This document shows, piece after piece, positions 60,392 to 64,000 of a DNA stretch of 64,000 nt (position 1 is the stretch's first letter; every line of letters starts with the position of its first letter). The notes under the pieces are model-generated. The model saw only the letters and a program-made list of their open reading frames with translations. It did not search any database and was not told the DNA's origin. A program made the translations under genes and the position numbers. Source of the DNA: Limnohabitans sp. Rim11 (GTDB lineage: Bacteria; Pseudomonadota; Gammaproteobacteria; Burkholderiales; Burkholderiaceae_C); NCBI RefSeq assembly GCF_001269365.1, contig NZ_CXOM01000003.1, positions 248,001 to 312,000 of the forward strand, in the 5' to 3' direction.

Positions 60392-61333
60392 ATGTTTGAC
60401 ATCCTAGCCATCACCGTACCCATCTACATCGCAATCGCTTTAGGGTATGGGCTGACGCGCTGGGGTGTTTTTGCCAAAAGCGACATGCGGGTATTTGGTG
60501 GCTTCGTTGTGAAGGTGGCCATGCCGGCGTTGTTGTTCAATGCCTTGTCTCAAAGATCGCTGAATGACGTTCTCAACTCAGATTACCTTTCGGCGTATAC
60601 GGTAGCCTCGCTCATCACTTTATGGCTCGGTATTGCTTGGGCTTTGAAGGTTCTGAAAGAATCTCGCAGCATGAGTGCCTGCATGGCCATGGGAATGACC
60701 TGTCCCAACAGTGGCTTTGTGGGGTATCCCATTCTGCTTCTCAGTTTGGGCCCCATAGCCGGCGTGGCACTGGCGCTCAATATGATTGTTGAGAACTTGC
60801 TAATCATCCCTCTCTTGTTGGCATGGGCTGAAACGGGCTCAGGCCGTCAACGATGGCATGCCATCTTGATGCAAACTCTTAAAGGCATGTTTCAGAACCC
60901 CATGATTTGGGGCATTGTTTTGGGACTTGTATTTTCCTGGTACGGCTGGCAACTGCCTCCCAGTTTAAGTCGCAGTGTTTCTTTGTTTGCGCAAGCCAGT
61001 GGGGCCTTGTCTTTGTTTGTGATTGGCGGCAGTTTGGTCGGTTTGCCCGTCAAAGGCATGGGGGCAAAGGTGGCGCCCATAGCACTAGGCAAATTGATCG
61101 TTCACCCCTTAATCGTCTGGGCCGTGATCACCTGGTTTGTTCCAATTGAAGATCCCGTTTTAAGGACGGCCGTGTTGCTAACCTGCGCCATGCCCATCAT
61201 GGGCATCTATCCCATCTTTACGCAGAAGCACGGCCACGATGGCTTGAGTGCCGCGGCCTTGTTGGTCACCACCATGGCTTCTTTTGTCACACTCAATGGA
61301 ATGCTGTGGTTTCTAAAAACACACAGCATTTAA
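60392..61333 (+). CDS. AEC family transporter
   Basis: 313 aa with about ten membrane helices in two halves. Family segments: VPIYIAIALGYGLTRWGVFA, FVVKVAMPALLFNALSQRSL, CPNSGFVGYPILLLSLGPIA and CAMPIMGIYPIFTQKHGHDG. AEC (auxin efflux carrier) proteins in bacteria carry small carboxylates such as malate or malonate. It starts 52 nt after the Bug receptor and converges with a second Bug receptor gene; the two genes may be co-transcribed. Direction of transport and substrate are unknown. Confidence 0.88.
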   Translation: MFDILAITVPIYIAIALGYGLTRWGVFAKSDMRVFGGFVVKVAMPALLFNALSQRSLNDVLNSDYLSAYTVASLITLWLGIAWALKVLKESRSMSACMAMGMTCPNSGFVGYPILLLSLGPIAGVALALNMIVENLLIIPLLLAWAETGSGRQRWHAILMQTLKGMFQNPMIWGIVLGLVFSWYGWQLPPSLSRSVSLFAQASGALSLFVIGGSLVGLPVKGMGAKVAPIALGKLIVHPLIVWAVITWFVPIEDPVLRTAVLLTCAMPIMGIYPIFTQKHGHDGLSAAALLVTTMASFVTLNGMLWFLKTHSI

Positions 61334-61347
61334 AGCCATTCGCCTAA

Positions 61348-62349
61348 TTAATCGACCTTGACGCGGCCTGAGGTAATAACAGGACGCCAGCGCTCAATCT
61401 CTTGAACGACCAAGTTGCCAAACACTTCAGGCGTTTCTGGCATGGCGACGGCACCTTCGGTATTCAGGCGCTTTTTAAGTTCAGCGCCGTTCAGTGCCAA
61501 ATTAATTTGTTGATTGAGTTTCATGACGATGTCGCGAGGTGTGCCTGCTGGTGCAACAACGCCATACCATTGGTCTGCTTCAAAGTTCTTGTAGCCTGAT
61601 TCAGCTATGGTGGGCAGGTCGGGCAGGGCTGCCAATCGTTTGGGACTCGAAACAGCCAGAGCGCGAAGCGTACCGTTCTTGACATGGCCCATGACAGCGG
61701 GTGCGCCAGTCAACAAAACTTGAATTTGACCGCCCATCAAATCATTGACGGCGGGTGCAGTGCCGCGATAAGGGATGTGCAACAGAGAGATGTTGCTTTG
61801 CATCTTTAAATATTCTGTGGCCAAGTTGGCCGCACTGCCATTGCCACCAGACCCATAACTCAGTTGGCCAGGCTTTGACTTGGCCATCGCCACCAATTCT
61901 TGAAGGCTCTTGACGGGCAATTGGGCATTGACCACCAACACATTGGGGACTCGCGCAACCCATGCCACAGGCGCGAAGTCTTTCACGGGTTTGTAGGGCA
62001 GCTTGGGGTACAAAGAAGGATTGACAGCCAAGGTGCCGATGTGTCCCATGAGAAGTGTGTACCCGTCAGCAGGCGCTTTAGCGACTTTGTCCGCGCCAAT
62101 GCTACCGCCTGCACCCGCCACGTTCTCAACCACCACCGGTTGGCCCCATGCTTGTGAAAGTTCTTGGGCGATGGTTCTGCCCAAGATGTCGGCACTGCCG
62201 CCTGGTGTAAAGGGAACGACCAGGCGGATGGCTTTGTTGGGATAAGTTGCGCTGGCAGTCTGCGCTAAAGAAACATTGGAAAAATTCAATGCGACCATCC
62301 ATGTGCCAAGCAAGCGCCATGTGGAAAATGCAGTTTGTTTTTTTGACAT
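61348..62349 (-). CDS. Bug family tripartite tricarboxylate transporter receptor
   Basis: 333 aa with an N-terminal signal (KQTAFSTWRLLGTWMVALNF, cleavage near SLA). Marks: ATYPNKAIRLVVPFTPGGSA, VVENVAGAGGSIGADKVAKA and PADGYTLLMGHIGTLAVNP. It is a second, distinct Bug receptor of the window. It lies 55 nt after the LysR regulator on the same strand and is probably co-transcribed with it. The divergent PrpF/GalD-like gene suggests that its ligand could be an aromatic acid or a tricarboxylate; this is inference. Confidence 0.9.
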   Translation of the reverse strand: MSKKQTAFSTWRLLGTWMVALNFSNVSLAQTASATYPNKAIRLVVPFTPGGSADILGRTIAQELSQAWGQPVVVENVAGAGGSIGADKVAKAPADGYTLLMGHIGTLAVNPSLYPKLPYKPVKDFAPVAWVARVPNVLVVNAQLPVKSLQELVAMAKSKPGQLSYGSGGNGSAANLATEYLKMQSNISLLHIPYRGTAPAVNDLMGGQIQVLLTGAPAVMGHVKNGTLRALAVSSPKRLAALPDLPTIAESGYKNFEADQWYGVVAPAGTPRDIVMKLNQQINLALNGAELKKRLNTEGAVAMPETPEVFGNLVVQEIERWRPVITSGRVKVD

Positions 62350-62404
62350 GAAAGTAAATGTGAATTTAACGTGAATGTGAAAAAGATGGATTGGCTATCA
62401 ATTT

Positions 62405-63316
62405 TCAAACAGATTCCAAAAGTTTCTGAGCTGTTTCTCTAATCAGGCTCAGTGTGGCCTGTTGAGTCAGCGTTGTTGGTCGCAATGAGCTGACAACACT
62501 GCATAGTTGAATGCTTAATTGTGGTTCAGAAATAGCCCGCTTAGAAAAGGCCGAAGGATTGATGGAGCGGGTGACGGCATTGCGCGACAAGATGGCTGAG
62601 CCTGCGCCATCGGCCACCAACTCCAGAATTGATGTGACACCATCAATTTCGAGTGCAATGTTGGGTCGGCATCCAATGCCCGCCATTTCAGATTCCACAT
62701 GCATGCGAATGGCGTTGGGTCGACTTGGAATGACCAGTGGCAGCTTGGCTACTTCCTTCAGCCGAATAGGAGGCGGGGGCGGGTCCTCTTGCAGGGCAGA
62801 CTGCCTAGCCTGTACTAGCCAAAGCTCTTCTTGTACCAGATGAGAGATTTCTAGACCCGCTGTTGCCTTGGCGTTGTAGAGCAAAGCAATGTCAAGTCGG
62901 CCATTGAGCAAACTCTCTTGCATGGCCGCTGTGAGTCCCTCGCTGATGGACAAATGTGCATCGGGCATTTTTTCTCTGAATGCGCGCGTGAGGGGCACTG
63001 TTAAAACCCGTGCAACACTTGGCGGCATGCCAAGGGCTACCTTGCCGCCTAATTTATTTCTCGCCTGCTCAAGTTCTTCTTGCGCTCTTTCAACTTGATG
63101 AAGAATGCCTCGGCCATGCTGTAAGAGCAATTGACCTGCCTCAGTGGGACTGGCGCCACGGCCATTGCGTTTGAGTAAATTTTGGCGCAGCTCCACTTCT
63201 AAGAGTCGAATTTGGCGGCTAAGGGCAGGCTGGGCCACATTGAGTGCAGTGGCTGCGCGCGTAAAACTGCCCATTTCGGCCACCCGAACAAAGTACGCCA
63301 GTTGTTTGAGGTCCAT
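62405..63316 (-). CDS. LysR family transcriptional regulator
   Basis: 303 aa. The N-terminal winged helix-turn-helix is clear: MDLKQLAYFVRVAEMGSFTR, AATALNVAQPALSRQIRLLE and ELRQNLLKRNGRGASPTEAG. An effector-binding domain follows. It diverges from the PrpF/GalD-like gene across 144 nt and has a Bug-receptor gene behind it, a layout in which LysR regulators usually control both sides in response to the catabolised acid. The effector is unknown. Confidence 0.92.
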   Translation of the reverse strand: MDLKQLAYFVRVAEMGSFTRAATALNVAQPALSRQIRLLEVELRQNLLKRNGRGASPTEAGQLLLQHGRGILHQVERAQEELEQARNKLGGKVALGMPPSVARVLTVPLTRAFREKMPDAHLSISEGLTAAMQESLLNGRLDIALLYNAKATAGLEISHLVQEELWLVQARQSALQEDPPPPPIRLKEVAKLPLVIPSRPNAIRMHVESEMAGIGCRPNIALEIDGVTSILELVADGAGSAILSRNAVTRSINPSAFSKRAISEPQLSIQLCSVVSSLRPTTLTQQATLSLIRETAQKLLESV

Positions 63317-63460
63317 TTATTTATTTTTCCATAACGGAGATTCTGATATTCTATTTTGTTCTAACAGGTAGTGTCTACTGGCGCTTGGTAGCCAGTGCCA
63401 TTCCATTGAAAATAGGGCTTGGCTTTAACGTCAAGATAAACCCTTTAAGCACTGGTTCCC

Positions 63461-64000
63461 ATGAAGAAAAGCGCACAAACCGCCATTCCTTGTTTATTGA
63501 TGAGGGGAGGCACTTCCAAAGGTCCCTTTTTCAATGAAGCAGACTTGCCTCCAGACATTGCCACGCGCGACCGTGTTTTGTTGGCGGCCATGGGATCGCC
63601 GGACAAGCGACAAATTGATGGCTTAGGCGGGGCGCATCCCTTGACCAGCAAAGTGGGCATTGTTCGAAAGAGTTCTGTGCCTGGTGTTGACTTGGACTTC
63701 TTATTTGCCCAATTGCAACCCGACAAAGACACGGTCGATACCACCCCCAATTGCGGCAACATGTTGGCAGCGGTTGTGCCTTTTGCCCTAGAGACTGGCA
63801 TGGTCAACCCCCAAGGCGATCAAAGTACTTTTCGTGTGCTGACCTTGAACACAGACATGCAATGCGACATCAGCGTGGATACAAGCGACGGCATGGTCCA
63901 ATACGAGGGGACTGCGCGAATTGATGGTGCCCCAGGAACTTCTGCGCCGGTGGTCATTAATTTCTTAGACACAGCAGGGTCAGTTTGTGCGGGCTTGTTG
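63461..64000 (+). CDS. PrpF family isomerase, 4-oxalomesaconate tautomerase-like, partial
   Basis: 180 codons are open from the ATG at 63461 to the window edge; the C-terminal half lies outside. Marks: IPCLLMRGGTSKGPFFNEAD, GAHPLTSKVGIVRKSSVPG and DTTPNCGNMLAAVVPFALET with the family's catalytic Cys. The PrpF group includes 2-methylaconitate isomerase and GalD, which tautomerises 4-oxalomesaconate in gallate and protocatechuate degradation. With a divergent LysR and a Bug receptor, the GalD-like role is favoured but not proven. Confidence 0.85.
   Translation, partial: MKKSAQTAIPCLLMRGGTSKGPFFNEADLPPDIATRDRVLLAAMGSPDKRQIDGLGGAHPLTSKVGIVRKSSVPGVDLDFLFAQLQPDKDTVDTTPNCGNMLAAVVPFALETGMVNPQGDQSTFRVLTLNTDMQCDISVDTSDGMVQYEGTARIDGAPGTSAPVVINFLDTAGSVCAGLL

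Noticed and set aside
1-64000. tRNA, rRNA, CRISPR arrays, insertion sequences, prophage genes
   Set aside because: None was recognised by reading. A dedicated tRNA and repeat scan was not possible here.

Overview
The window looks like chromosomal DNA of a betaproteobacterium in the Burkholderiales, most likely a freshwater Comamonadaceae of the Limnohabitans/Rhodoferax kind. This rests on the gene repertoire (two TRAP transporters, two Bug-type solute receptors, a paired cphA/cphA' locus, a grpE-dnaK-dnaJ order with sigma-32 promoters), on protein character, and on a moderate GC that looks like a little over 50% by eye. No rRNA, tRNA, CRISPR array, prophage or insertion sequence was seen. The genus is an inference.

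Layout. 1-9.5 kb: a split locus of the predicted peptide-modification type. A transglutaminase/DUF2126 protein and the start of a second circularly permuted ATP-grasp protein lie on the minus strand. comEC, a circularly permuted ATP-grasp protein and an alpha-E protein lie on the plus strand. 9.5-16.4 kb: TRAP operon 1 (dctP, dctQ, dctM, then an SDR) diverges from a dehydrogenase operon (beta-hydroxyacid dehydrogenase, Gfo/Idh/MocA enzyme, a small ABC-type ATPase with an altered Walker B motif). A degenerate SDR follows. 16.4-19.4 kb: a remnant of an mltB 3' end, an AT-richer lipoprotein gene with YD-like repeats, and intact mltB. 19.5-22 kb: a histone-deacetylase-like amidohydrolase and an MscS channel. 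21.8-25.7 kb: TRAP operon 2 with an alpha/beta hydrolase. 25.7-30.5 kb: a regulatory region, etfB-etfA, an acyl-CoA dehydrogenase and a nitronate-monooxygenase-like enzyme. 30.5-39.4 kb: an acyltransferase and a cyanophycin locus (cphA, cphA', a hybrid ABC exporter, DUF1854). 39.4-42.5 kb: a phosphoethanolamine transferase and a beta-CASP metallo-hydrolase with an FNR-type box upstream. 42.5-47 kb: dnaJ, dnaK, grpE and an FKBP. 47-56.6 kb: a long minus-strand acyl-CoA operon (crotonase, feruloyl-CoA-synthase-like ligase, thiolase, SDR, thioesterase, acyl-CoA dehydrogenase, MarR regulator, FAH-family enzyme) diverging from an amidohydrolase. 56.6-64 kb: a membrane protein, a second acyl-CoA ligase, a Bug receptor, an AEC transporter, and a LysR/Bug unit diverging from a PrpF/GalD-like isomerase cut by the window edge.

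How the genes fit together. ETF from etfBA can accept electrons from both acyl-CoA dehydrogenases (27.7 kb and 48.7 kb). The 47-56 kb operon has the parts for activating an aromatic or acyl side chain to a CoA ester and shortening it by beta-oxidation. The PrpF/GalD-like enzyme at the right edge would fit downstream catabolism of the resulting ring acid. The TRAP and Bug systems point to scavenging of carboxylic acids. The cphA locus points to nitrogen and carbon storage as a polypeptide. Substrates are inferred from gene content and cannot be read from sequence alone.

Several start codons were moved from the longest open frame because a Shine-Dalgarno-like sequence or a signal peptide favours an internal start; each case is stated in its entry.
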